A DNA stretch of 64,000 nt from Amia ocellicauda (Eukaryota > Chordata > Actinopteri > Amiiformes > Amiidae): positions 15,668,520 to 15,732,519 of the forward strand of contig NC_089868.1 of assembly GCF_036373705.1 (NCBI RefSeq). Reading direction: 5' to 3'. Of this stretch, positions 1-10,159 are shown one piece after another. A program made the translations under genes and the position numbers. A model generated the notes under the pieces. It did not search any database. It was given only the letters and a program-made list of their open reading frames with translations, and was not told where the DNA came from. Position 1 is the first letter of the stretch. Each line of letters opens with the position of its first letter.

Positions 1-159
1 TCTTTTGCTAATCATGCTTGCACACAGAAACAGAAAACAGAAAAACATTTATTTTCAGAATTTCCTAGCAAATGTTGTAATCATTTGAAATAAAAGAAAA
101 AGAAAAAAGGCATTTGATTAACTGAAACAATAAAAAACTATTAACAAAATGCAGTTTTG

Positions 160-160
<1 letters not shown>

Positions 161-198
<38 letters not shown>
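161..198. repeat. (CA)n microsatellite
   Basis: An uninterrupted CA dinucleotide run of about 19 units, read directly from the sequence. Confidence 0.97.
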
Positions 199-200
<2 letters not shown>

Positions 201-2337
201 TTGATTGGTTCCTGTACCAAATGTTCATACAAATTGGATATTTATGCTGGAATATCTATATAATAGTGGAGTTCTGCAAGAAAGCTGAGATTTTGTTTCA
301 GCCTTAAACTGGAAAACCAAATAATCATATAATTTATGGTAGGTTGTTGAAGAATGTGAATTGTCATTATGGTAAGCAGGAAGAAGGGAGAAGGAATGGT
401 AGTTTCAGAATTATAGTTTCAGAGTTGGTTATTTTGGCATTAACCTGTGAAAATAACTGTAGGCCCATGATAGGCTGAAATATGACTGCAGAATTGTCAA
501 TGGCTTTGTGCTGCAGGGATTTCACACAGTTTATCCAGCTGTTCAAAGTGTTGCAGACTGTAAAGCTTTTGTTGTTCAGACAGAGAAGCTGCCTGGCAGA
601 AAACCGCATTTGCCACACAGTTTTCCTGTGAGTTTTTCCAGCTGCAGATATCCTTGTCAGATCCCAGGCATGCCTTGCAGGGGTGTGTCACTGTTATATA
701 AGCTGTTCTGCAGCAGCACTGCAGAGCTGTCACCTACGGTGCTATTGTCAATCTAATTGGCATCTTGCTTGTTAACTGCAGTTCCAGGGTGTGTCAGCCC
801 GAGCTGGGTATTACTGACTCTGTGTGCAATTTCCAGTTTTAATTTGTGTTTTTTTCTTGATGGGAATCACAGAATTGGCTAACGATATTCAAGGTGAAGG
901 GAACCAGTCAGTGGAATGATTTTATTAATAGAAAGTTGTTGTTTTTGGCACAGCAAAGTGCTCAAGCTAATGTCAACCCAAAGAAACAAATGGTTCCAGT
1001 ATGTCAGATTTCCCAGTGAACCAGGGATAGCAAGAAAAAACACAGCCAGAATTCTGCTCTGGACCCTAGATCACTTCTTTTTAGTCTGTGTGTTTTTTTA
1101 GATTCAAGCATTTACTTTTTGTTATGTTTGTTTAGCGGGATACAAAATCAGGTTGAACATTTTAAAGAGGAACGCTACTTTGAATTCTGGCCATGAACTG
1201 TACTTAATTGTTCTGTAAGATATAGTGGCTGTTCCTGCTCATCTCTCTGAGCTGTGCTGGTCACAGACACGCTCCATCGGGATGAGATCAGCACTGAGCG
1301 GTCCGAGAAACAGTTTCAGTGGTTTTCCCTGAGCCACTGTTTTACACTGCCGGCGCTGTGGCATGGCTGGGTTCGTGTTGTTGTTGGTAGACACATGGGC
1401 GCTCACCGTTAAATTCCATCAGTGCTGTATTTGTGTCCAAAATAAGACTTTAAGTACATACTAAAGTCCGCAATCCACATATTATTTGTTAATATTGACA
1501 TAGACAGTTAATAGCAGTTACACGGAGACTAGAAATGCACATGAATAAGTCATGCTCGGAATTTGTTCTGAGTGGCAATTAATAGATTGAGAGCAGGATG
1601 CACTTTGTACAGTCAATGGAGTCATTCTACACTATTAGAGAGTAAAGACTGTTAAGGCTTTGAGTAGATAAGTAAAAAACATTACTATTGGATCATCAAC
1701 TTTCCATGTATTGTGACGTGTATTCCTAGTGCTGGATTGACATTGATTTTAAATAAATCTCTGCCTGATCAAGGCAGAGACAGGTCTTTTGACAGGTCCA
1801 AAGACAGGTCTTTTGTAACTCACCTATAATTTTGTTAATAGGGAGTGTCATGCATGAATTTCGGCCCCCCACACCTGATCTAAAAATAAAGCTTGATCCA
1901 TGCGAAGTGAAGACATCTGAACACAATGTGCCAGGCATGAGCCCAGCTTCATTTACTGTAAGAGCTTTCTATGCAGAACCAAAAAAAGATGGAAAAAAAG
2001 AACCCTAGTGTATGTACTTTCTGCCAGATGTGGCCGATTCAAGACAAGAATGTGTGTACTGTCCCTCCCCATCACCTCCCCCTACTCCCCCACTGTCTTG
2101 TTTGCAGTGATATGTGTTAGACTTGGACATAACCATAGAAATATATTGGGAATTCAAAACAGATGCATTTCTTAATTTCAGGATTTACCTCTGCACTGTC
2201 CCAAAGCAGAAAACTAGCTAAAGATTTATTATAGCCGTCTCTTTCCTATCAGAGGAACACATAAAACAGCTAATAAGACCAGTTTGTACTAGAGAGGACT
2301 GAGAAGGGGAATAGGATTATGCAATTCTTTAAAAATG

Positions 2338-2338
<1 letters not shown>

Positions 2339-2399
<61 letters not shown>
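2339..2399. repeat. (TA)n microsatellite
   Basis: An uninterrupted run of about 30 TA units. Such tracts can form cruciforms and are preferred Tc1/mariner target sites, but no element is inserted here. Confidence 0.97.
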
Positions 2400-2406
<7 letters not shown>

Positions 2407-2605
2407 AGTGATGGATCTGTGTCTTCAGCATTTTGATTAATTGGGTGTCAAGTCTAGCAAGCAAAACTTCAATTGTTTCCATCAGTGTATGTATATATCG
2501 AAGGACAGAAAGGTTGTAAACAGCTCTTTCATATTCTTTGGTCATATTAAACCTTAGGGCATGTGCTCCAGTCAATCCAAAGAACTCCACTTTTCCTTAA
2601 AAAGC

Positions 2606-2646
2606 AATGCATATAGAATTGAGGTTGACTCAATTCTATATGCATT
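2606..2646. repeat. Perfect inverted repeat, 18-bp arms
   Basis: The left arm 2606-2623 (aatgcatatagaattgag) is exactly complementary to the right arm 2629-2646, with a 5-nt loop (gttga). The flanks show no target-site duplication or transposon terminal repeat that I recognise. It could be a decayed palindromic repeat or a chance hairpin. Its function is unknown. Confidence 0.85.
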
Positions 2647-4312
2647 AAATTAGTCATCTTTTAGCTTGCCATAAATATTTCCCAAATAACTTGAAATTAG
2701 TTCTTTCATATCTCATCATCATGACTATGAGAAGATTTTATAATAACTTAGTTTTAAACTGATCAGATTTTGTTTCCAACCCTTTTGAATCACATTATAT
2801 TGTTTGATGACTATTTTTACAGCCTTTGAATCTTAGTGTTGAGCGCTCTTCTGTAATAACTAATAAGGACTCATTTTACCTCCATAACTATGAATGGCTG
2901 ATGCATAGCAAAGGAACACTTTAAACTTCTGTTACATTTATTCCCTTAACTATTATTTTACATTTGCTTGGTATGCCAAATCATTGCATTCAATGTGTAT
3001 ATCACTATAACTTCGTACAAAGAACGAGACAGAACAATATAACAGATAATACTAACCAGATTAAGTGCCAACAGAACATGTTTGTTAAAAGGATTAGATG
3101 TTAATGGAAGTAATATTAAAAACAATGAGGGAAACATTCCAATTTCCATCACAAGCAACGTCTCTCTCACGTCTCCTTAAATTGAGAACATTCTCTACAT
3201 AACTCTTCCATTGTGAAACACTATCGTAGTTGACAAGCTAATTAACTATCCCAGGTATCTTTATTCCGTATAAATCAACGGACAAAGCTACTGCACCACT
3301 GTGGAGTCTCCAGTAAGTTATTTGAATTAAAGATATGTAGGAAGGAATGGTAAGAGATTGCATAGGTTTTCCTAGGTGATACTGTTACTCTGTCTGGTGT
3401 CCCTACATTATATACAATTAAATTAAATATAAAAGTGTTTGATCTGGGAAAAAGCATAAAGGAATTAAACACTGTTCTGACAAAACGCTCTCCACTAACT
3501 CCGCCAAAAAACATCACCATGCCATACATGTTGTCAGTCCAAGGCTGCTATGTAAAGAACAACCGATATCACAAGAAGCGACAAGCAGTTCTCAAGATAA
3601 AGCCAGAGATGTAACTTTGATAATGAATGTTCATATGTGCTGCACAAACTTGTGCCAAAAATGTACCTGTAGCTATGGATACCTTGCCCCATTGTGGCGA
3701 CTGAGTTGTGCACACTTCAGACCAACACCTTCTACAATAGACACACCTGCAGCCTGATGAGGCCCTAACACTTCATTATTGCCTTCACTGAAGGTTATTC
3801 AGCTAAACAAGCCAGCGGCTGCTGTTTTGCCATTGCAGTTTCCTCTCGCAGTGCTTTTTCTCACCTAAACAAATATGTTTAAAGAAGCTTCTGAATCTAA
3901 TTAGGTCATCTGGGAGGAAGCATGTAACCCCAAAATCAATAACTGAGATTAATGCCAATAATACTGTCCTGAAGTACAATTAGAGAGTCTGATCATAAAT
4001 AATGTGCTTTTTTGGCATCATTTCCACACCTGGTAGGTCCCCTTATTCATAAGCCAGCCTGACCTCAATTATTCAAGAGAAGGTGAACCACTGCAAATTT
4101 TATGATGCACAAAAAAGCTCCCGTACACGATAACCTGAAGAAAATAATCCCTAGTGGGTAAGTGATACAGACGTGCGAAAATAAAAAGGCATTTCCTGTA
4201 ATCATTCCATTCTGAGAGGAAGTGGGGAGATAGGTGTGAAAGATTATAGTTTAAGACCCACGGCTTTTGAAATGCCCAAAAGCTGAGCCAATCACCTTTG
4301 AATTTATATATA

Positions 4313-5533
4313 CACTCACCTAAAGGATTATTAGGAACACCATACTAATACTTTGTTTGACCCCCTTTCGCCTTCAGAACTGCCTTCATTCTACGTGGCA
4401 TTGATTCAACAAGGTGCTGAAAGCATTCTTTAGAAATGTTGGCCCATATTGATAGGATAGCATCTTGCAGTTGATGGAGATTTGTGGGATGCACATCCAG
4501 GGCACGAAGCTCCCGTTCCACCACATCCCAAAGATGCTCTATTGGGTTGAGATCTGGTGACTGTGGGGGCCAGTTTAGTACAGTGAACTCATTGTCATGT
4601 TCAAGAAACCAATTTGAAATGATTCGACCTTTGTGACATGGTGCATTATCCTGCTGGAAGTAGCCATCAGAGGATGGGTACATGGTGGTCATAAAGGGAT
4701 GGACATGGTCAGAAACAATGCTCAGGTAGGCCGTGGCATTTAAACGATGCCCAATTGGCACTAAGGGGCCTAAAGTGTGCCAAGAAAACATCCCCCACAC
4801 CATTACACCACCACCACCAGCCTGCACAGTAGTAACAAGGCATGATGGATCCATGTTCTCATTCTGTTTACGCCAAATTCTGACTCTACCATCTGAATGT
4901 CTCAACAGAAATCGAGACTCATCAGACCAGGCAACATTTTTCCAGTCTTCAACTGTCCAATTTTGGTGAGCTTGTGCAAATTGTAGCCTCTTTTTCCTAT
5001 TTGTAGTGGAGATGAGTGGTACCCGGTGGGGTCTTCTGCTGTTGTAGCCCATCCGCCTCAAAGTTGTACGTGTTGTGGCTTCACAAATGCTTTGCTGCAT
5101 ACCTCGGTTGTAACGAGTGGTTATTTCAGTCAAAGTTGCTCTTCTATCAGCTTGAATCAGTCGGCCCATTCTCCTCTGACCTCTAGCATCAACAAGGCAT
5201 TTTCGCCCACAGGACTGCCGCATACTGGATGTTTTTCCCTTTTCACACCATTCTTTGTAAACCCTAGAAATGGTTGTGCATGAAAATCCCAGTAACTGAG
5301 CAGATTGTGAAATACTCAGACCGGCCCGTCTGGCACCAACAACCATGCCATGCTCAAAATTGCTTAAATCACCTTTCTTTCCCATTCAGACATTCAGTTT
5401 GGAGTTCAGGAGATTGTCTTGACCAGGACCACACCCCTAAATGCATTGAAGCAACTGCCATGTGATTGGTTGGTTAGATAATTGCATTAATGAGAAATTG
5501 AACAGGTGTTCCTAATAATCCTTTAGGTGAGTG
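4313..5533 (-). mobile_element. Tc1/mariner transposon, DD36E (Incomer-like), copy 1, intact
   Basis: The element is 1,221 bp and bounded by perfect 29-bp terminal inverted repeats (4313-4341 and 5505-5533) beginning CACTCACCTAAAGG. TA dinucleotides lie immediately outside both ends, as expected for Tc1/mariner target duplication, in a TATATA-rich setting. It carries one complete transposase gene on the minus strand. The same element recurs inverted at 8939-10159, with equal length and very few differences. The family name rests on the 36-residue spacing between the second D and the E; it is an inference from recalled literature on Incomer. Confidence 0.95.
4345..5385 (-). CDS. Tc1/mariner transposase (DD36E), copy 1
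   Basis: An intact 346-residue transposase predicted to excise and reinsert the surrounding element at TA dinucleotides by cut-and-paste. The N-terminal ~110 residues look like the paired helix-turn-helix DNA-binding region (QSAQLLGFS...TTISRVYKEW). The catalytic acidic residues are D155 (VAWSDESRF), D246 (FQQDNAPCH) and E283 (SPDLNPIEHLW). The gap between D246 and E283 is 36 residues, unlike the 34 of classical Tc1, which points to the DD36E group. A GGGG stretch lies near 190-193. There is no stop or frameshift. By eye it differs from copy 2 at six residues: H12R, R19T, C36R, T234A, M333I and K345Q. The start ATG is at 5385. C36 replaces an arginine in the helix-turn-helix region that copy 2 keeps, so activity may differ. 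Confidence 0.95.
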   Translation of the reverse strand: MGKKGDLSNFEHGMVVGARRAGLSISQSAQLLGFSCTTISRVYKEWCEKGKTSSMRQSCGRKCLVDARGQRRMGRLIQADRRATLTEITTRYNRGMQQSICEATTRTTLRRMGYNSRRPHRVPLISTTNRKKRLQFAQAHQNWTVEDWKNVAWSDESRFLLRHSDGRVRIWRKQNENMDPSCLVTTVQAGGGGVMVWGMFSWHTLGPLVPIGHRLNATAYLSIVSDHVHPFMTTMYPSSDGYFQQDNAPCHKGRIISNWFLEHDNEFTVLNWPPQSPDLNPIEHLWDVVERELRALDVHPTNLHQLQDAILSIWANISKECFQHLVESMPRRMKAVLKAKGGQTKY

Positions 5534-7413
5534 TATATATATATATATAATGACAGTGATTTTTAACTAGAAATTTGTTCTGATAGCTTGATTGATCAGC
5601 TCATTTAAACAGGTAATAAATCCCATTATACAGGAGAAGATTCAAAATCACTACTGATGGTGTCTCTGTAGCAGGTCATATCAGCTGACCCAGTGTGGAA
5701 GTAACAGAGGAAAAATAACAGACTCTTTCTAAATGTATCAAATAAAACATTTAAAACATTTACAGAAACAAAAACAGTTATTTTCTTACAAGAACTTACT
5801 AATTGTCATGTTCCTTGGAATCATTCAACTTTATTGTAAAATAAAAAAATAAAACATGCTTATGGGTTTTGTTAACAACAAACAGATGTAAGGAACAGTA
5901 TTTCTTTGTTACTTTTTAAAGTGATATTGATAATGATTTCCCATTCGTTCCTTAAACCTTTTTGGATTTCATAATTACTGGCATAAGAGGATCCCAATCG
6001 CCCGCATGTAAAGCTGTATTAATGGTCAGTCGGAGCCTAATTGGAGAAAGCACAGTCCACAAAGCCATCTGCTGCTCAAGATAGTTACAGGACTGGAGTT
6101 TTGAACTTGATTCTGAAAGCACTCCCCTTCTGAACTCATTCCAAATGGAATAATTTTCTCCACATGCGCCCATAGCACTACTGCAGTTTTTTTAGTAGAT
6201 TACATTACTGCACCCCAGTGTTCAAAGACTAATACAAGGGGCCAAGGTTTGTTATTGTTATTTGTCTAATCATCTGTACTGCCACTTGTAGTGCCACGAA
6301 TGAGTATCAGATAAAATCAATGATGCTGTGTGATAGAACCTCCTGGCTCACATTCTACAAGAGCTGTAACTACTCATTGATGTCTTAACATTTTGGACAA
6401 CAGGGTATGATCAGCATTTTTGCAGTTTTGTGGTGAGTGTCTGTATGTCTACCAGCAGTGGAATATATGATATGGACTTAGTTGCACCAAAAGAGGAACA
6501 TTAAGAACATCGAGACAACAAATTGCATCTGCCACTGCAAGTACATTGTGCACTAGATACTCGAGAATGTTTTATTTAATACTTATTATTACACCTGGTG
6601 TTTCTATATCATTTTTTCCTCACAAATCAACGTGAAGAACATTACATTTCTTTACAGCGAAGGAGGCGAAATGCAGCAACAAGCAACTTCATGTCCTGGC
6701 TGTAAACAGACCCCACAAAAGACGCTTCAGCCTCAATTTCCTTGCAGAATAGCTAGTGAACAAATACACCCATGATAGAGCGGGGAAAAGTGATGCCGTC
6801 TCCGGGGTTTGGATCCAATTAGCTTTGGCAAAATGTTTTCCTCATAAAACATGTTGTCATGTTCACATGCCCCCCAGAGCCTCAATTTGATGCGGCCGAG
6901 TACGGACTAATGTAGCGGCGGCCTCGCTGTTCGAAAAGGTTGTCGGATCAGCCACTTCCATTCACCAGAGAATCTGTATTGTGCTACAGCTTCATTACAA
7001 TACCGTCTCTCTGGGCACAGACAGTATGCTATAGTGGACTCAGAAACAGGGGGGAGGCAGCATTTCAACATGTTGAAAAAAGAAAACCAAACCTATTCTC
7101 TCCCTATTGATTACCCCTGCCAATTTTGAAAGACAATGCCTGAATTTCAGCTCCCAGCATCCAAGAACTAACTTCATAGTTCTCTAAAATGTAGTAATGT
7201 AATCAGCATAGACAAAATAATAACAGTTGCCCAGGGTCACATTAATCCTGGATTTGTTTAATTTCCCTGGGCAATTCAGTATGAGAAGCTACTCAAGTCT
7301 GTAATATAGGAAAGTATAGATGGAAGAATTCTTTCCACTCTCTTTTGGTCCCCTGTTAATATTAAGGTATACAAAATATATGATACTCGGTAGAACTGAG
7401 AGGTATGTAATTA

Positions 7414-7461
<48 letters not shown>
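7414..7461. repeat. (TAA)n microsatellite
   Basis: A trinucleotide run of about 16 units, read directly. No SINE body is recognisable beside it, unlike the tract at 44647-44698. Confidence 0.95.
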
Positions 7462-7462
<1 letters not shown>

Positions 7463-8766
7463 TAATACTGTGCCCTGAGGGTGTTGCCATTTTATAAATT
7501 GAAAAAATAAACACTCACAAGAGCAAAAATATAAAGTATACTATCCTATACATCTGTAAAGTCTGCTATTTTTCCAGTCTTTAAATGACAGATATTACAC
7601 CTATACTTAACTCCCACATCTGTGCATTTGTCAATGTTATTACCTATTAATAAACCATTAACCTTTACATAAGATACAGAGATAACAATCAGATCATGTT
7701 ATTGTAAAACTGCATGTCAACACTATCCCTTTGTTGTGGAAGTTGCCAAATATGAAGTAAAACTGTGACTTTTCAGTTCAGCCTTCTTGAACACGTTCCC
7801 AGAGAGTCTCCCTCATTCATTCGTCTTCTGAGAAGCTGCACCTGACTAACGCCAAACAAAACAGCCACAGAGAACATTTCATTGCTTAAAGTAGGATATT
7901 TCCAATTCCCTACTTGCATTACAATGATAAGAAAGCACTTTTTCCGATATACGTTTGGTGGACATGTCAAATCAGGTATCATATATCTGCACAGCTAATT
8001 ACAAATATATTCTGGTGATGGTTTATGCGATCCCTGCAAGAAAATGAGAGAATTTAGCAGTACATATTTGAAAATAAAGCACTGATTTATACCAAGGACA
8101 GAGGACAATATTTTCTCTTTGACGTTTTCCTTCTCTGATATCTTTTAGTTTTAAAACACCCCCACCCTCCATCCCTTCTATAAGGATGGCTTGCCACGTG
8201 CTCCCAAGACCGGACTATGTATCTGGGGAGATGGATAATTCTCTTACGCAAATGCACTGGAATGCTGTGCTTCAGTGCATTCAGTACATCTGACTCAGTT
8301 GTCAGTTAGTGTTCCTAAAACATGATAAAACTGGTTTTGTTTTGGCTTCTGATCCCAAATAAAATATTTTTTTCCTTCTGTAATATACAGTGTGTTGGGA
8401 CACTTGCCATAAAAGGTGTATTATCATGAAAAATGTTTTCCATTCTTACAAAGCTCCTCTAACATCCTGAAAGATGAAAAATAGATCAATGATACACAGG
8501 GTAACTTACAAATAACACTAATGGAGCTCTTTAGTGCAATTCCTCAGCGCAATGATTTACTGTAATCTGAATTTCAGCATCGTTATTCCTGTAGGCCTCA
8601 TGTCTTTTGAAATGTTTGAATTTACATATGTCTCCAAGTTATTGTCCATGTGTATGTCTGGAAAAACCTTGTGACCACATACCTGTCTCTCTGCTGAACA
8701 GATGTATATCTTCGGGATTTAAATCTTATGTGAAATATTTAAATAAAGACAAATGCGGACGATCTG

Positions 8767-8769
<3 letters not shown>

Positions 8770-8803
<34 letters not shown>

Positions 8804-8938
8804 TTATATAATATTTTGCACACACATAAAAACAACATTAATGACTATGGACTGAATGCAGATGGGAGATTGTCTACTTTATAGACTTTATATAAATATA
8901 TATACACATACACACACATACATACATACATACATATA
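8770..8938. repeat. (TA)n, (CA)n and (TACA)n simple-repeat cluster
   Basis: Alternating TA and CA tracts at about 8770-8830 and a TACA-type tract at about 8901-8938. The second cluster runs directly into the TA target site of the Incomer-like copy 2. Confidence 0.85.
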
Positions 8939-10159
8939 CACTCACCTAAAGGATTATTAGGAACACATGTTCAATTTCTCATTAATGCAATTTTCTAATC
9001 AACCAATCACATGGCAGTTGCTTCAATGCATTTAGGGGTGTGGTCCTGGTCAAGACAATCTCCTGAACTCCAAACTGAATGTCTGAATGGGAAAGAAAGG
9101 TGATTTAAGCAATTTTGAGCGTGGCATGGTTGTTGGTGCCACACGGGCCGGTCTGAGTATTTCACAATCTGCTCAGTTACTGGGATTTTCACGCACAACC
9201 ATTTCTAGGGTTTACAAAGAATGGTGTGAAAAGGGAAAAACATCCAGTATGCGGCAGTCCTGTGGGCGAAAATGCCTTGTTGATGCTAGAGGTCAGAGGA
9301 GAATGGGCCGACTGATTCAAGCTGATAGAAGAGCAACTTTGACTGAAATAACCACTCGTTACAACCGAGGTATGCAGCAAAGCATTTGTGAAGCCACAAC
9401 ACGTACAACCTTGAGGCGGATGGGCTACAACAGCAGAAGACCCCACCGGGTACCACTCATCTCCACTACAAATAGGAAAAAGAGGCTACAATTTGCACAA
9501 GCTCACCAAAATTGGACAGTTGAAGACTGGAAAAATGTTGCCTGGTCTGATGAGTCTCGATTTCTGTTGAGACATTCAGATGGTAGAGTCAGAATTTGGC
9601 GTAAACAGAATGAGAACATGGATCCATCATGCCTTGTTACCACTGTGCAGGCTGGTGGTGGTGGTGTAATGGTGTGGGGGATGTTTTCTTGGCACACTTT
9701 AGGCCCCTTAGTGCCAATTGGGCATCGTTTAAATGCCACGGCCTACCTGAGCATTGTTTCTGACCATGTCCATCCCTTTATGACCGCCATGTACCCATCC
9801 TCTGATGGCTACTTCCAGCAGGATAATGCACCATGTCACAAAGGTCGAATCATTTCAAATTGGTTTCTTGAACATGACAATGAGTTCACTGTACTAAACT
9901 GGCCCCCACAGTCACCAGATCTCAACCCAATAGAGCATCTTTGGGATGTGGTGGAACGGGAGCTTCGTGCCCTGGATGTGCATCCCACAAATCTCCATCA
10001 ACTGCAAGATGCTATCCTATCAATATGGGCCAACATTTCTAAAGAATGCTTTCAGCACCTTGTTGAATCAATGCCACGTAGAATTAAGGCAGTTCTGAAG
10101 GCGAAAGGGGGTCAAACACAGTATTAGTATGGTGTTCCTAATAATCCTTTAGGTGAGTG
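8939..10159 (+). mobile_element. Tc1/mariner transposon, DD36E (Incomer-like), copy 2, intact
   Basis: A 1,221-bp element, the same length as copy 1 but in the opposite orientation. The terminal repeats are 28 matching bases (left 8939-8966, right 10132-10159). The left repeat differs from copy 1 at the 29th base. TA flanks both ends (8937-8938 and 10160-10161). The element sits in a TACA/TATA simple repeat. It carries an intact transposase gene. Confidence 0.95.
9087..10127 (+). CDS. Tc1/mariner transposase (DD36E), copy 2
   Basis: An intact 346-residue transposase with the layout of the copy at 4345-5385: helix-turn-helix DNA-binding region in residues 1-110, then a DDE domain with D155, D246 and E283. 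It retains R36 in the second N-terminal helix region (GFSRTTISRVYKEW), where copy 1 has C36. It therefore looks closer to a functional ancestor at that residue. There are no internal stops. The start at 9087 is the first ATG and gives the full family length. Near-identity to copy 1 implies recent transposition or a recent duplication. Whether the gene is expressed is unknown. Confidence 0.95.
   Translation: MGKKGDLSNFERGMVVGATRAGLSISQSAQLLGFSRTTISRVYKEWCEKGKTSSMRQSCGRKCLVDARGQRRMGRLIQADRRATLTEITTRYNRGMQQSICEATTRTTLRRMGYNSRRPHRVPLISTTNRKKRLQFAQAHQNWTVEDWKNVAWSDESRFLLRHSDGRVRIWRKQNENMDPSCLVTTVQAGGGGVMVWGMFSWHTLGPLVPIGHRLNATAYLSIVSDHVHPFMTAMYPSSDGYFQQDNAPCHKGRIISNWFLEHDNEFTVLNWPPQSPDLNPIEHLWDVVERELRALDVHPTNLHQLQDAILSIWANISKECFQHLVESMPRRIKAVLKAKGGQTQY

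Larger units (their letters stand above)
1..4312. other. Intergenic DNA downstream of GIPC2, no gene seen
   Basis: I see no exon-like or RNA gene structure here. Reading frames are short and have no recognisable domain. The stretch holds a (CA)n tract at 161-198, a long (TA)n tract at 2339-2399, a perfect short hairpin at 2606-2646, and a 14-bp direct repeat (agacaggtcttttg, two copies around 1785-1820). The remainder is AT-rich unique-looking sequence. Unlisted regulatory elements cannot be excluded by eye. Confidence 0.6.
5534..8938. other. Sequence between the two Incomer-like copies, no gene seen
   Basis: About 3.4 kb of AT-rich DNA without a recognisable exon. It includes a (TA)n flank at 5534-5550, a (TAA)n tract at 7414-7461, a (TA)n/(CA)n tract near 8770-8810, and a (TACA)n tract abutting the second transposon near 8901-8938. 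No domain was recognised in either strand. Confidence 0.6.

Noticed and set aside
367-733. Overlapping short open frames near 0.4-0.75 kb
   Set aside because: No domain, splice signal or start context supports them; length is expected by chance.
4733-4969. Plus-strand open frames inside Incomer-like copy 1 (and minus-strand ones in copy 2)
   Set aside because: They are the antisense of the conserved transposase and mirror each other between the copies; not independent genes.
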